This document shows, piece by piece, positions 51,945 through 61,785 of a stretch of DNA of 64,000 bases. Each line of letters starts with the position of its first letter. Position 1 is the stretch's first letter. Both the position numbers and the translations under genes were made by a program. The stretch covers positions 1 to 64,000 of the forward strand of contig DEAA01000046.1 of the NCBI GenBank assembly GCA_002346545.1. Direction: 5' to 3'. This stretch comes from Acidobacteria bacterium UBA2994 (GTDB lineage: Bacteria; Acidobacteriota; Vicinamibacteria; Vicinamibacterales; UBA8438). Under the pieces are notes generated by a model. The model did not search any database and was not told the origin of the DNA. It worked only from the letters and a program-made list of their open reading frames with translations.

Positions 51945-53362
51945 AAAACTTCCCCCAAAAGACTGACCTTTAAGATTATCACGCTTGCCGCATCGTTCGT
52001 GATCCTAAAGTCGTGACCGATGCCGTGTCCCGCCACCCATATGATGCGGTCCCGGGCATCCACCACAAGCGGAATCCTAGATCGCTCGGCGCGCTCCACT
52101 TTTCGATCCACGAACAGATCTTGGAGCTTCTTTCGATGCCCGCCGAGCCCAAGGGGACGAAAACGGTCCCCAGGCCGACGGTTCCTCACCGTGAGGACCC
52201 TCCCCACGTCTGCCCTCAAGGCCACCTCCATTTGATTCGCTTCTCTTCCCGCGCTGATGAAGCGGCCTTCCCGCTCCGCGCCCTCGATCAGTTCGGCGCC
52301 GACGGTTACCCCCAGCTCAGGAATGGCGACTGATCCTGGCACGTTGAGGTAATAGGCAAACTGACCTACCGGCTCTGACCCGTGGCTGAGGTCCCGCGGG
52401 GTCAGGCGGAGATACCTGCCGTCCTCCTCGGCGCGACATCCAGGGAGATCGACCGCACCTCCAGGATACTCGGCCAGCCGCCGGACCCTCTCTACCAGCT
52501 CGAATCCAGGAGACTTCGACGACACGTGGGCGAGTGCGTCGCGAACCACCCTACGGGCGAGCGCAGGATGGGTGTCGGCCAGCCCCGCCCGATCGAGGAG
52601 CGACGCCCCTTCACTGGTTTGGACGAGGGTTCGGGCTAGTTCGTTTGCGCGGGACGCCAGATGGTCTTCATCGTGCCGCAGGATCTCCGCTTCGCGCGCC
52701 AGCGTCTCGACCACGCGTGGGGAGTAGCGCAGGAGCTCCGGTAGGAGTTCGTGACGCACGCGATTACGGGGCACCGAGCGATCCTGATTCGTGGGGTCCT
52801 CTCGGAACGACGCGCCCTCCCCCGCCAGATACTCCCGGAGCTCGGCGCGCCGGATGTTAAGCAGCGGTCGGATTACGTGGTCCGTCCGGGGATGCATGCC
52901 GCTCAGCCCGGCCGCTCCCGCCCCGCGCAGCATCCTCAACAACACCGTCTCCGCCTGGTCGTCCATGGTATGGCCGCCCGCCCCCCGAGCCGCACCGGTC
53001 TCCTCCAGGACCCGTTCGAACACGCTATAGCGCACCTCGTGCCCCGCTCGCTCGATCGAGATCCGCTCTCGGCGCGCCCACTCGGCAACCGCCTCGGTGT
53101 GGACAATACACGGCACGTCGAAACCGGAAGCAAGCTCGCGGCAAAACCGTTCATCGGCGTCGCCATCGGCCCCGCGCAGGCCGTGGTTGACATGTACGAC
53201 TCCGGTCAGACGGATCCGACCCGCCCTGGCCAATTCATGCAGAAGGAGGAGGAGGGCTACCGAATCGCCCCCGCCCGACACGGCGGCCAGCACGGCCGCA
53301 CCGTCGGGAACAAGGTGTCCCCGTGTCAGCGCGTCCGAGACCCGCTCTGCGAGTGGATGCAT
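51941..53362 (-). CDS. tilS: tRNA(Ile)-lysidine synthase
   Basis: A 473-aa N-type PP-loop enzyme that attaches lysine to C34 of tRNA-Ile(CAU). The ATP loop is [18 protein letters not shown], followed by [18 protein letters not shown]. The C-terminal domain ([24 protein letters not shown]) is present, so this is the long form. It lies 57 bp downstream of the tRNA-Met gene and is coupled to ftsH. Confidence 0.94.
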   Translation of the reverse strand: MHPLAERVSDALTRGHLVPDGAAVLAAVSGGGDSVALLLLLHELARAGRIRLTGVVHVNHGLRGADGDADERFCRELASGFDVPCIVHTEAVAEWARRERISIERAGHEVRYSVFERVLEETGAARGAGGHTMDDQAETVLLRMLRGAGAAGLSGMHPRTDHVIRPLLNIRRAELREYLAGEGASFREDPTNQDRSVPRNRVRHELLPELLRYSPRVVETLAREAEILRHDEDHLASRANELARTLVQTSEGASLLDRAGLADTHPALARRVVRDALAHVSSKSPGFELVERVRRLAEYPGGAVDLPGCRAEEDGRYLRLTPRDLSHGSEPVGQFAYYLNVPGSVAIPELGVTVGAELIEGAEREGRFISAGREANQMEVALRADVGRVLTVRNRRPGDRFRPLGLGGHRKKLQDLFVDRKVERAERSRIPLVVDARDRIIWVAGHGIGHDFRITNDAASVIILKVSLLGEVL

Positions 53363-53419
53363 CTGAACCCGTCGGCGCGGCCGACCGTTGCTGGCGGCGG
53401 CCGCCCGAAGGGCGATAAA

Positions 53420-53496
53420 TGGTGCCGGTGCAGGGACTTGAACCCCGGACGCCGCGGATATGAGCCGCGTGCTCTAACCAGCTGAGCTACACCGGC
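53420..53496 (-). tRNA. tRNA-Met (anticodon CAT)
   Basis: A complete cloverleaf on the minus strand. The acceptor stem is GCCGGTG/CACCGGC, the D arm is GCTC-AGCTGGTTA-GAGC, and the anticodon stem-loop is CGCGG-CTCATAT-CCGCG. The T arm is CGGGG-TTCAAGT-CCCTG. The CCA end is encoded (53420-53422). Anticodon CAT fits elongator Met; the alternative is Ile with a lysidine-modified C34, given tilS next door. It is not an initiator, since the acceptor starts with a normal G-C pair. Confidence 0.93.
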
Positions 53497-53581
53497 GAGA
53501 ATTGGCCGCCGGCAACCCTGGTTGGGGCGCCGACCGGTGGGCCAAGAGAGCCATTGTAACAGGCCATCGGCCCGAGACCTG

Positions 53582-54628
53582 CTACAACACCAACATGGCG
53601 TCACCGTAGGAGTAGAAGCGGTAACCCTGCCGAACCGCCTCCCGATAGGCGTGCAGCACGCGCTCGCGACCAGCGAAAGCGGCCACCAACAGTAACAGCG
53701 ATGACCGGGGTAGATGAAAGTTGGTGAGCACACCACCCAGCACCCGGAACGAGGCTCCCGGATACAGGTACAGTTCGCTGACTCCGGCGCCGGACTGAAT
53801 CCGACCATCGACGGCCGAGGCAGCCGTCTCGAGCGTGCGAGTCGAAGTCGTTCCGACCGCGATCACTCGACGCCCCTCCGAGAGCGCTAGATTCACGGCC
53901 TCCGCTGTGCTCGCCGGCACTTCGTAGGGCTCGGCCTCGACCCGATGGTCCTCCATCTGCTCGCCTCGGATGGGCTGGAACGTGCCGTAGCCGACGTGCA
54001 GCGTCACCCGCACCGTCTCGATGCCGTGCCGGGCCAACCGCTTCAGCAATGGCTCAGTCAGATGCAGGCCCGCGGTCGGAGCCGCCACTGAGCCGGTCGC
54101 GGTCGCGTACACCGTCTGATAGCGCTCACGGTCCACGTCGGCATCAGGGCGGCGAATGTAGGGCGGCAGCGGCACATGCCCAATGCGCTCCACGACTGCT
54201 TCGACCCGCTCGTCAGGCACGGACCAGAGCCGGATAATGCGACGGCCATGGAAGTGCCGAGCGACCACCTCGGCCTCCAGAGCCGACCCATCAGCCTCGA
54301 AACGCACCCGTGCGCCGACCTTGAGCTTCTGTCCGGGATGCATCAGCACCTCCCACTGCTCGTCGTCGAGCCGCTTCAGGAGGAGGCACTCGACCGCGCC
54401 GCCAGAGGGCACCCTATACCCGAGCAGCCGGGCAGGAAAGACCCGTGTGTCGTTCACAACCAGGAGATCTCCTGGTGACAGCAGCTCAGGGAGGTCGGCG
54501 ACGTGATAGTGCGCCAGCTCTCCCGTCGCTCGGTCAAGAAGCAAGAGCCGAGCGGCCTCGCGCTCCTCGGCCGGGCTCTGAGCGATCAGCTCCGTCGGTA
54601 GGTCGAAGTCGAAATCGGAGACTTTCAT
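53582..54628 (-). CDS. queA: S-adenosylmethionine:tRNA ribosyltransferase-isomerase
   Basis: A 348-aa enzyme forming epoxyqueuosine on tRNA. It starts KVSDFDFDLPTELIAQSPAEEREAARLL and has LLVVNDTRVFPARLLG, PTAGLHLTEPLL and the C-terminal NFHLPRSSLLLLVAAFAGRE. ATG 54628 is used; a TTG directly before it is in frame. It follows the fabH gene by 53 bp. It goes with queC and queE at 38879-40239. Confidence 0.96.
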   Translation of the reverse strand: MKVSDFDFDLPTELIAQSPAEEREAARLLLLDRATGELAHYHVADLPELLSPGDLLVVNDTRVFPARLLGYRVPSGGAVECLLLKRLDDEQWEVLMHPGQKLKVGARVRFEADGSALEAEVVARHFHGRRIIRLWSVPDERVEAVVERIGHVPLPPYIRRPDADVDRERYQTVYATATGSVAAPTAGLHLTEPLLKRLARHGIETVRVTLHVGYGTFQPIRGEQMEDHRVEAEPYEVPASTAEAVNLALSEGRRVIAVGTTSTRTLETAASAVDGRIQSGAGVSELYLYPGASFRVLGGVLTNFHLPRSSLLLLVAAFAGRERVLHAYREAVRQGYRFYSYGDAMLVL

Positions 54629-54681
54629 CAAAGGCGCGCTACGCTCAGCTACGCCGTGCCGGGCTTTGGACTTAGAGTGCG

Positions 54682-55713
54682 TCAGTACGCCCAGCGCAGC
54701 AGCATGGCGCCGACTGTGAACCCGGCCCCGACCGACGCCAGGAGCACCAAATCCCCCTTCTTGAGCCGGTTGCTCGCCAGAGCATCGGCGAGGGCAAGCG
54801 GGATAGTCGCCCCGGTCGTGTTGCCGAACCGCTCGATGTTGATCACGACCTTGTCCTCAGGCAGCCCGAGCTGGTCGGCGGCGGCCATGATGATCCTGCG
54901 ATTGGCTTGGTGAGACACAAACAGATCGAGATCGCCAGCCGTTAGACCATTGCGCTCGAGCAGACGGCGACAGATCTGACCGGTATTTCGTACGGCGAAC
55001 TTAAACACGGCAGCGCCGTCCTGGTGTACGTAGTGCAACCGATCGTCGACCGTCTCCTGGGACGCGGGCCGCCGGCTCCCGCCAGCCGGCATGCGGAGCG
55101 CCGGTCCTCCGCTACCGTCGATTTCGTGGGTGAAGTCGATGACTCGGAACTCGGGGTTCTGAGCAGCCGACACCACGACCGCGCCGGCTCCGTCGCCGAA
55201 GATGACGCACGTGGTCCGGTCCTTGTAGTCAACGATGCGGGACATCACGTCTGCCCCAATCGCCAACGCATGGTCCTGTGCGCCGCTTGCCACAATATGG
55301 GCGGCCGTGGTCACGGCGTAGGTAAATCCGGAGCAGGCGGCCCCCAGATCGAAGCCCCAGGCCCGCTTTGCACCGATGCCATCCTGGACCAGGCAGGCCG
55401 TGCTGGGAAAGAACATGTCCGGGGTTGTCGTCCCCACCACCACGAACCCGATCTCCTCGGGAGTGAGCCCGGCCCCAGAGATCGCGCTGGCCGCCGCCTT
55501 GATCGCCAGATCCGAGGTCGCCTCGTCGTCGGCGGCGATGTGACGCTCGCGGATACCCGTCCGCTGGAGAATCCACTCGTTCGAGGTATCGACCATCCGC
55601 TCGAGCTCGTCGTTGGTCAACACCCGGCTCGGAACGTAGGTGCCCAGTGATGAGATCTGCACGGAACGCAGCGTTCGGCCCGGTGCTCCCCACACCTTTG
55701 TCTTCTCACTCAT
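54682..55713 (-). CDS. fabH: 3-Oxoacyl-[ACP] synthase III
   Basis: A 343-aa condensing enzyme starting fatty acid synthesis. The catalytic triad is Cys in LGAACSGFTYA, His in VSHQANRRI and Asn in FGNTTGAT. NEWILQRTGIRERHI is the CoA-binding N-terminal segment. ATG 55713 (MSEKTKVWG) is used; the first 20 residues precede the normal start of the family. It is 40 bp after the ruvB stop. Confidence 0.96.
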   Translation of the reverse strand: MSEKTKVWGAPGRTLRSVQISSLGTYVPSRVLTNDELERMVDTSNEWILQRTGIRERHIAADDEATSDLAIKAAASAISGAGLTPEEIGFVVVGTTTPDMFFPSTACLVQDGIGAKRAWGFDLGAACSGFTYAVTTAAHIVASGAQDHALAIGADVMSRIVDYKDRTTCVIFGDGAGAVVVSAAQNPEFRVIDFTHEIDGSGGPALRMPAGGSRRPASQETVDDRLHYVHQDGAAVFKFAVRNTGQICRRLLERNGLTAGDLDLFVSHQANRRIIMAAADQLGLPEDKVVINIERFGNTTGATIPLALADALASNRLKKGDLVLLASVGAGFTVGAMLLRWAY

Positions 55714-55753
55714 GTCCCGTGCGGTCCTTCCGTCGAAGGTTCGACAGTTCACC

Positions 55754-56779
55754 CTACCAGAGTCGGCCGTCCGGAGCCGGGGCCGGCAAACCGAAGTACT
55801 GATACGCCCGCGGGGTAGCGACCCGGCCCCGGGGGGTCCGGTGGAGAAAGCCGATCTGGATCAGGAACGGCTCGTGGATGTCCTCGATGGCGTCCTTCTC
55901 TTCACCGATCGCCGCTGCCATGCTGTTCAGGCCGACCGGTCCGCCTCCGAACTTGTCAATGATCGTACGGAGCAGACGGCGATCAGCTTCGTCGAATCCG
56001 TTCGCGTCCACCTCGAGCAACTCCAGCGCGGCCAGCGACACCTCATGGGTCACCGCGCCTTCGGCGCGCACCTGAGCGTAGTCTCTCACCCGTCGCAGCA
56101 GTCGGTTCGCCACCCGCGGCGTACCCCGCGAACGGCGGGCGATCTCGGCGGTCGCCTGATCGTCAATCGGGACGTCAAAGATGCTGGCCGACCGTCTCAC
56201 GATCTCCTGCAGGTCGCCCTCTTCGTAGAAATCGAGCCGGTGAACAATACCGAACCTGGCACGCAGCGGTGAAGTCAGCAGACCCGCCCGCGTGGTAGCC
56301 CCGATCAGCGTGAACTTCTGCAACGGCACCTTGACGGACCTGGCGCCGGGCCCCTGGCCGATGACGATGTCGAGCTCGTAGTCCTCCATCGCGGGATAAA
56401 GAATCTCCTCGATGACGGGACTCATCCGATGAATCTCGTCGATGAAGAGCACCTGGTGCTCGGTCAGGTTCGTCAGGATCGCCGCCAGATCGCCTGGCTT
56501 CTCGAGCACCGGCCCGGCCGTGGTCCGGATCGTCACCCCTAGCTCGTTGGCGATGACATAGGCCAGGGTGGTTTTACCCAGCCCCGGCGGGCCGTAGAGC
56601 AACACGTGGTCCAACGCGTCACCCCGCTGGCGCGCGGCCGCAATGGACACTTCGAGGTTCTCGCGCAGCCGGGACTGGCCCACATAGGAATCGAGCGTGC
56701 GTGGGCGAAGGCCCGCCTCGAACTGATCGTCATCGTCGAGACGGACCGAGCTGACCACGCGAGGTTCAGGCTCGCTCAT
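55754..56779 (-). CDS. ruvB: Holliday junction branch migration helicase RuvB
   Basis: A 341-aa AAA+ motor. Motifs are [18 protein letters not shown], Walker [15 protein letters not shown], Walker B FIDEIHRM, and sensor region [19 protein letters not shown]. The winged-helix C-terminus ends PRAYQYFGL. It overlaps ruvA by 4 nt; ruvC, ruvA and ruvB are in one operon. Confidence 0.97.
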   Translation of the reverse strand: MSEPEPRVVSSVRLDDDDQFEAGLRPRTLDSYVGQSRLRENLEVSIAAARQRGDALDHVLLYGPPGLGKTTLAYVIANELGVTIRTTAGPVLEKPGDLAAILTNLTEHQVLFIDEIHRMSPVIEEILYPAMEDYELDIVIGQGPGARSVKVPLQKFTLIGATTRAGLLTSPLRARFGIVHRLDFYEEGDLQEIVRRSASIFDVPIDDQATAEIARRSRGTPRVANRLLRRVRDYAQVRAEGAVTHEVSLAALELLEVDANGFDEADRRLLRTIIDKFGGGPVGLNSMAAAIGEEKDAIEDIHEPFLIQIGFLHRTPRGRVATPRAYQYFGLPAPAPDGRLW

Positions 56780-57375
56780 CTGGCCAGCTCCCGGAGAGCG
56801 CGCCGCAAAGTCTGCTCGAACGATCCGTCCTCCCCATTGAGCGCCGCCTCAACCGCTCTCTCGGCCAGCGGACGGTGGTAGCCCAGATTAAGCAGTGCCG
56901 ACATCAGATCGTCACGCATCTCGGGCGGCGACTCCGAGGGCGGTTCTGTGGTACCAGGTTCCTCCTCGAGTACCGGTGGAAGTCGGTCCTTGAGCTCGAG
57001 GCCTATACGCTCTGCCGTCTTCTTCCCCACCCCCGGTATTCCGGTGAGACGGGCCACGTCCTGTTGCCGAACCGCACGGACCAGCTCCGGCGGCTCCATC
57101 CCCGACAGGACCGCCAGCGCAAGCCGGGGACCGATACCGGAGACACCGATTAGCTGTTCGAAAATCTCCTTCTCCAACGCAGTGGAGAAACCGAACAGTG
57201 ACAGGGCTTCCTCCCGAACGTGGGTGTGCACTCGGAGCGTGACCTCCGAGGCAAGGCCGCCCAGCCCGTAGAAGGTCGACAGCGGGACATGCACCTCATA
57301 ACCAACCCCGCCGACGTCGACGACTACTCGATTCGGCTGTTTCTCGAGCAACGACCCCTGTAACCTCGCAATCAT
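56776..57375 (-). CDS. ruvA: Holliday junction DNA helicase subunit RuvA
   Basis: A 199-aa protein with the N-terminal OB fold ([28 protein letters not shown]), two HhH motifs ([18 protein letters not shown] and [23 protein letters not shown]) and a C-terminal UBA-like domain that contacts RuvB. The Pro/Glu-rich linker is at about residues 133-152. ATG 57375 overlaps the ruvC stop (ATGA); the frame open to 57474 would lie within ruvC. Confidence 0.96.
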   Translation of the reverse strand: MIARLQGSLLEKQPNRVVVDVGGVGYEVHVPLSTFYGLGGLASEVTLRVHTHVREEALSLFGFSTALEKEIFEQLIGVSGIGPRLALAVLSGMEPPELVRAVRQQDVARLTGIPGVGKKTAERIGLELKDRLPPVLEEEPGTTEPPSESPPEMRDDLMSALLNLGYHRPLAERAVEAALNGEDGSFEQTLRRALRELAR

Positions 57376-57920
57376 CGCCGCGCCTCCGGCCGATACCGGC
57401 GCCAGCTCCGAGGCACCTGCCCCGCCGGCTTGGCTGAAAGCGCGATAGTCCCACCCGCCGTGTGCGCATGGCACACCGCGATGGCCAACGCATCTGAGGC
57501 ATCATGGGGTGTTGGCGGGGCGTCCAGACCGAGCAGGAGCATAATCATCTGCTGCACCTGCTGCTTGTCCGCACGGCCATAGCCGACCACCGCCCGCTTG
57601 ACCTCGGAGGGCGCATACTCCGCCACCCGCAACCCAGCTTTCGAGGCCGCCACCAGCGCCGCGCCGCGCGCCTGCCCCAACTTAAGCGCGCTACTCGCGT
57701 TCCGCGCCGAGAAAACCCCTTCAACCGCGACACAGGTGGGTCGGTTGGCGGCAAGCAGCGCGGTCAACTCGTCGAAAATCCTGGTCAAGCGGTCGGGAAA
57801 CGGAAGACGCGGGGAGGCGGTGATCGCCCCGAAGGCCACGAGACGGCACCGGCTACCGTCGGCGTCGATACAGCCGTAGCCGGTGCGGGCGGAACCGGGG
57901 TCTATCCCGAAAACCCTCAC
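57372..57920 (-). CDS. ruvC: Holliday junction resolvase RuvC
   Basis: A 182-aa RNase H-fold nuclease. The first acidic residue is in FGIDPGSARTGYG, the second in VAVEGVFSARNASSALKLGQARG, and the last acidic pair in DAPPTPHDASDALAIAVCHA. It cuts Holliday junctions symmetrically. Its ATG overlaps the yebC stop by 4 nt (57917-57920). Confidence 0.96.
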   Translation of the reverse strand: MRVFGIDPGSARTGYGCIDADGSRCRLVAFGAITASPRLPFPDRLTRIFDELTALLAANRPTCVAVEGVFSARNASSALKLGQARGAALVAASKAGLRVAEYAPSEVKRAVVGYGRADKQQVQQMIMLLLGLDAPPTPHDASDALAIAVCHAHTAGGTIALSAKPAGQVPRSWRRYRPEARR

Positions 57921-58666
57921 GCCAGCGAGGCCTCGATCTCCTTCTCGCTGATGTCGGCATTCGACCAGACGTTCTGCACGTCGTCCAGATCCTCGAGCGC
58001 ACCCAGCAGCTTCATGAGCTGCTGCGCCTGCTTTCCCTCGACCGCCACGAGGTTCTGCGGCAGCATCGCAACCTGCGCCGACGTCGGCTCGACACCGATC
58101 CCGCGAACCGCCTCGGCGACAACGTCGAACACCTCTGGCGCGCTGATTATCTCCCAGTTCTCGGCATCGTCGCGGAAATCATCCGCCCCGGCGTCGATCG
58201 CGGCGGTCATCAGCGCCTCCTCTTCCGCCTCCCCCTGCTCGACCAGGATGTAGCCACGCTTGTCGAACATCCAGGCGACACTATTCGAGGACCCGAGATT
58301 GCCGCCATGTTTGGTTAAAGCGTGGCGGATCTCGCCCACAGCGCGGTTCTTGTTGTCGGTGAGCACTTCAATGAAGAGCGCGATCCCACCGGGACCGTAA
58401 CCCTCGTAGGTCACTTCTTCGTAGCTCACGCCAGGCTCTTCCCCGGTACCGCGACGGATAGCCCGCTTGATGTTGTCGGCGGGCATGTTCGCCGCCTTCG
58501 CGTCGGCGATGACGGTACGAAGACGCGGATTGCTGTCCGGATCACCTCCGCCGGCGCGGGCAGCGACGGTCAACTCTTTGATGATGCGGGTGAACAGTCT
58601 GCCGCGCTTGGCATCGGCAGCACCCTTCTTGTGCTTGATCGAATGCCATTTGGAATGGCCGGACAT
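57917..58666 (-). CDS. YebC/PmpR family protein
   Basis: A 249-aa protein of the YebC/TACO1 family. It starts MSGHSKWHSIKHKKGAADAKRGRLFTRIIKEL and has ADNIKRAIRRGTGE and GYGPGGIALFIEVLTDNKNRA. Members act as transcription regulators or as translation factors for polyproline-rich messages. Placement upstream of ruvCAB is common. The polyproline-rich Pal in this genome may be a client in the second case (inference). Confidence 0.94.
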   Translation of the reverse strand: MSGHSKWHSIKHKKGAADAKRGRLFTRIIKELTVAARAGGGDPDSNPRLRTVIADAKAANMPADNIKRAIRRGTGEEPGVSYEEVTYEGYGPGGIALFIEVLTDNKNRAVGEIRHALTKHGGNLGSSNSVAWMFDKRGYILVEQGEAEEEALMTAAIDAGADDFRDDAENWEIISAPEVFDVVAEAVRGIGVEPTSAQVAMLPQNLVAVEGKQAQQLMKLLGALEDLDDVQNVWSNADISEKEIEASLA

Positions 58667-58713
58667 CGCAGGGCTCCCTCAAGGAAAGAGAGATCGACTC
58701 GGCCGGGATTCTA

Positions 58714-59481
58714 TCATGTGGCCACCACCACCCAGGTCTCGGCGTCGGGATGCCACGCCGCTCCCTGATAATCGCCGGCGACCGACCGCACCGCGAAACC
58801 CGCCCGCCGCAGCCGGGCCGCCATCTGTCGCACCGAGAGCGTCCTGAAGCTCAAAGAGAAGCGGTGGGTCGTGGAGCGCCAATCACGACGTTCGACGAAC
58901 TCCTGGTCGAAATGCGTCAATCGTCGATCCGGATCCTGTCGCACGGTCTCGACGAGCGTGACCTGTGTCTGGCTACCGCGTCGGCGACCGCGCATGCTGA
59001 CACGCTGTTCGTATTCGCGCCAGTTCTTCAAGTCTGGCACCAGATCGATCGCGAAATGGCCACCGGGGCGGAGCACGGTCCGGACCGCCCGCAGCGTCTC
59101 TCTCAGATCCCGATCGCAAAGCAGCGACTGCAACACCCCGTAGGGCGCCATGACGAGCTGAAAGCTGCTGGGGGCAAATGGCAGAAAGCGGATGTCGCCT
59201 CGAATGAGGTGCAACCGCGACCCAAGTCCGCGACGTGACCGGCGGCGCCGCAACCGCGCCAGCATCGGCGCCGATCGATCGATACCGACCAACCGATCGA
59301 CGTCCGCGGCGACCGGACAAGCTATGCGCCCGGTGCCGCAGCCTAACTCCAGCGCCGGACCGCCCACCTCTACAGCCAGCGCCCGCCAGAACGGCACGTC
59401 TCGACGACCGACCGTTCGCGCGTTCTCCCAATCATAGAACGGCGCGTAGTCGTCCCACCCGTGCCACCCTTCAATCGGCAT
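58714..59481 (-). CDS. Class I SAM-dependent methyltransferase
   Basis: A 255-aa protein with the Rossmann motif I ALELGCGTGRIACPVA and motif II LVGIDRSAPMLARL, then LVMAPYGVLQSLL and LRPGGHFAIDLVPDL. The N-terminal MPIEGWHGWDDYAPFYDWENART is typical of small-molecule methyltransferases. The substrate is unknown. ATG 59481 is used; the frame is open to 59529. Either start lies just beside the divergent DUF2231 gene at 59535. Confidence 0.85.
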   Translation of the reverse strand: MPIEGWHGWDDYAPFYDWENARTVGRRDVPFWRALAVEVGGPALELGCGTGRIACPVAADVDRLVGIDRSAPMLARLRRRRSRRGLGSRLHLIRGDIRFLPFAPSSFQLVMAPYGVLQSLLCDRDLRETLRAVRTVLRPGGHFAIDLVPDLKNWREYEQRVSMRGRRRGSQTQVTLVETVRQDPDRRLTHFDQEFVERRDWRSTTHRFSLSFRTLSVRQMAARLRRAGFAVRSVAGDYQGAAWHPDAETWVVVAT

Positions 59482-59534
59482 TCCCAAAACCAGAGCCAGA
59501 ACCGACCCGCGAGGTATTATCGCCGACACGGTCG

Positions 59535-60032
59535 ATGCCTAACGTCCATCCGCTGCTTGTCCATTTCCCGCTGACCTTGCTCGTCGGCGCCGTGGTGGCT
59601 GACCTCCTGCACGTCGCCTGGCCGTCGCGGAGCCAAGTCCGAGAAGCGGCAACGTGGCTCTACTGCATGGGCGCCCTTGCCGCGATGGCCGCCTATTTTA
59701 GTGGACTGGAGGCAGCCGGCTCCCTGTCGCTGCCAGCCGGCAGCCGGACCGCGGTCGGCGAGCACTTCTTCTGGGCTGAACGGACCACTTGGTTTTACGC
59801 GTTCCTAGCCTCGTTCCGGATGTGCGTGTCCTACATCTGGCGATCGACCCGCCGGAGCGTGGCCGTGTGCTCCAGCCTGGCCGGTCTAACCGGCGCGGTG
59901 CTGCTTCTGATAGCGGCTGAGCGTGGAGGTCAGCTAGTGTTCGGGCACGGCGTCGGCGTGCGGCCGGTAGCGGCAAGCGAACCAGGATGGACCATGGAAC
60001 AGATAGACGACAGGCCCCGCCCGGCGCCTTAA
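59535..60032 (+). CDS. DUF2231 membrane protein
   Basis: A 165-aa protein with four hydrophobic segments and the diagnostic start PNVHPLLVHFPLTLL, including two histidines in the first helix. DUF2231 proteins are membrane proteins of unclear role, often next to cytochrome or redox genes. The frame is open to 59235, but that part is antisense to the methyltransferase. It is 106 bp before a PQQ-like propeller gene. Confidence 0.8.
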   Translation: MPNVHPLLVHFPLTLLVGAVVADLLHVAWPSRSQVREAATWLYCMGALAAMAAYFSGLEAAGSLSLPAGSRTAVGEHFFWAERTTWFYAFLASFRMCVSYIWRSTRRSVAVCSSLAGLTGAVLLLIAAERGGQLVFGHGVGVRPVAASEPGWTMEQIDDRPRPAP

Positions 60033-60138
60033 CCTCGGAACCCACTTATGGCGATGTGTCTGGCTGGCTTTGGCCGATGCCAGCTAGCATCAATACAAGT
60101 AAGTTCCGGCGTTAGCCTCTATGCGAGAATGAGCCGCT

Positions 60139-61479
60139 ATGCCCCACCTGCACGCCCATCGGATTCTTGTCCTCGGCGCACTGACGCTGCTTGTCACAAC
60201 GTCGGCCGACGCTCAGCAGTGGCCGCGATTCCGCGGTCCTGACGGCACCGGTCTGGCCAGCGAGGGAGATGATCCGACACTACCCGACCGATGGGGCCAA
60301 GCCGAGAACGTACTCTGGCGCACCGAGCTTCCCGGCATCGGCTGGAGCTCGCCGATCGTGTGGGGCCGCACGGTGTTCGTCTCAGCGGTCGCGAGCGAAG
60401 GCAACGTGGAAACGCCGATCGGAGGGCTGTATCGCGGTGGTGAGCGACCGGCCTCCGCCGACATGCACCACTGGACAGCCAGCGCGATCGATCTCGATTC
60501 CGGCGAAGTTCACTGGAGCACGACACTGCTCAGCGCCGCACCCCAGCACCAGCGGCACCTCAAGAACAGCTACGCCTCGGAAACCCCAGTCACCGACGGC
60601 GAACGGCTGTATGTCTATTTTGGGAACGTGGGTCTCTACTGCCTCGACTTCGAGGGACAGGTCCTCTGGTCGGTGACCTGGGATCCGGTGAGCACGCGAA
60701 ACGGGTGGGGAACCGCAGCCTCCCCGGTGCTCCATGACGGCCGGATTTACGTAGTGAACGACAACGACGACCAGTCGTTCCTGGCCGCACTAAGCGCTGA
60801 GACGGGTGCCGAGATCTGGCGGGTCAATCGAGACGAAGGCACCAACTGGTCCACACCGTTCGTCTGGGAACACGAGGAGGGCGTCGAGGTCGTCACGACG
60901 GGTACCGACCGGGTACGCTCCTACGGACTCGATGGCAACCTACGGTGGGAGCTCGCGGGTCTGTCGTTCATCACCGTGCCAATGCCATTCACCCAGCACG
61001 GTCTGCTGTATGTCGAGGCGGGCTACACGGGCGACCGGGAACGGCCAGTCTATGCGATCCGACCGGGCGCCCGGGGCGATCTCACGCTAGCCGAGGGCGA
61101 GACCAGCAGCGAGTTCATCGCGTGGCACCTTCCGCAGGGCGGAACCTACAACACCTCGCCGCTCGTGTACGGCGACATCTACTACACCTTGCTCGATCGG
61201 GGATTCATGACGGCCCATGACGCGCGCACTGGCGAACCGATCTACCCTCGACGTCGGATCGCCGTCGGCACCGGGTTCACCGCGTCTCCCTGGGCCTACA
61301 ACGGTCGGATCTTCGCACTGAGTGAGGACGGTGAGACGTTCGTGATCAAGGCTGGACCTGAGTTCGAGGTGCTGCACACGAACACCTTGGACGAGTTCAC
61401 CATGGCGACACCGGCCATTGTGGACGGCAGCCTGCTCATCCGCACCTATTCAGCTTTGTATCGGATAGGCACCCATTAG
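60139..61479 (+). CDS. Exported PQQ-like beta-propeller protein
   Basis: A 446-aa protein with a signal peptide (MPHLHAHRILVLGALTLLVTTSADAQQ). It has propeller blades of the outer-membrane/PQQ-like type: QQWPRFRGPDGTG, GIGWSSPIVWGRTVFVSAV, NGWGTAASPVLHDGRIYVVND and NTSPLVYGDIYYTLLD. It lacks the residues of PQQ-dependent dehydrogenases that I would recognise and is best described as PQQ-binding-like or BamB-like repeats in a secreted protein. Such proteins are abundant in Acidobacteria and Planctomycetes. Confidence 0.85.
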   Translation: MPHLHAHRILVLGALTLLVTTSADAQQWPRFRGPDGTGLASEGDDPTLPDRWGQAENVLWRTELPGIGWSSPIVWGRTVFVSAVASEGNVETPIGGLYRGGERPASADMHHWTASAIDLDSGEVHWSTTLLSAAPQHQRHLKNSYASETPVTDGERLYVYFGNVGLYCLDFEGQVLWSVTWDPVSTRNGWGTAASPVLHDGRIYVVNDNDDQSFLAALSAETGAEIWRVNRDEGTNWSTPFVWEHEEGVEVVTTGTDRVRSYGLDGNLRWELAGLSFITVPMPFTQHGLLYVEAGYTGDRERPVYAIRPGARGDLTLAEGETSSEFIAWHLPQGGTYNTSPLVYGDIYYTLLDRGFMTAHDARTGEPIYPRRRIAVGTGFTASPWAYNGRIFALSEDGETFVIKAGPEFEVLHTNTLDEFTMATPAIVDGSLLIRTYSALYRIGTH

Positions 61480-61487
61480 GGGAGAGG

Positions 61488-61687
61488 CTACTGGCTCTGA
61501 TCGGCGGCCTCGAACTCGGCCAGAATCTCGGAGGTCCTGTTGGCCGAGCAGTCGTTGGCGATGAGGTCTAGCCGCGGAACGGCACGAACCTGACGAACTA
61601 CGGCATAGTCTCAGGGAACGTATCGACCTCGTTGAACACCACCATCAGGGGAGTCTGAGCCGCGTCCTGAGGGGCTGATTTTGGCAT
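61488..61687 (-). pseudogene. Frameshifted remnant of a family 2 glycosyltransferase
   Basis: The first frame starts at ATG 61687 and reads TPLMVVFNEVDTFPETM before a TAG at 61598-61600. The same strand in another frame continues VRQVRAVPRLDLIANDCSANRTSEILAEFEAAD to a TAG at 61488. Joined, this matches the start of a polyprenyl-phosphate-type GT2 (NE-x-T-x-P ... VRxVRAVP ... DDGSTDRTxEIL), with one frameshift near 61598 and the catalytic DDGS changed to NDCS. Nothing of the rest of the gene is present. Confidence 0.65.
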
Positions 61688-61785
61688 GCGCTACTCCGCG
61701 ACGCCCTAGGGACACCGCTAGCAGCAAAGATGGCACGACCGTACTGGGCTTGAAGAAGCCGTGCCTGGTGACACTTAGTGGGAAC

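Noticed and set aside
51138-52016. 292-aa plus-strand frame
   Set aside because: Shadow of ftsH, without family resemblance.
53420-53496. Initiator tRNA-fMet
   Set aside because: The first acceptor pair is G-C and the anticodon stem lacks the three consecutive G-C pairs in initiator order, so an elongator Met (or Ile-CAT) fits better.
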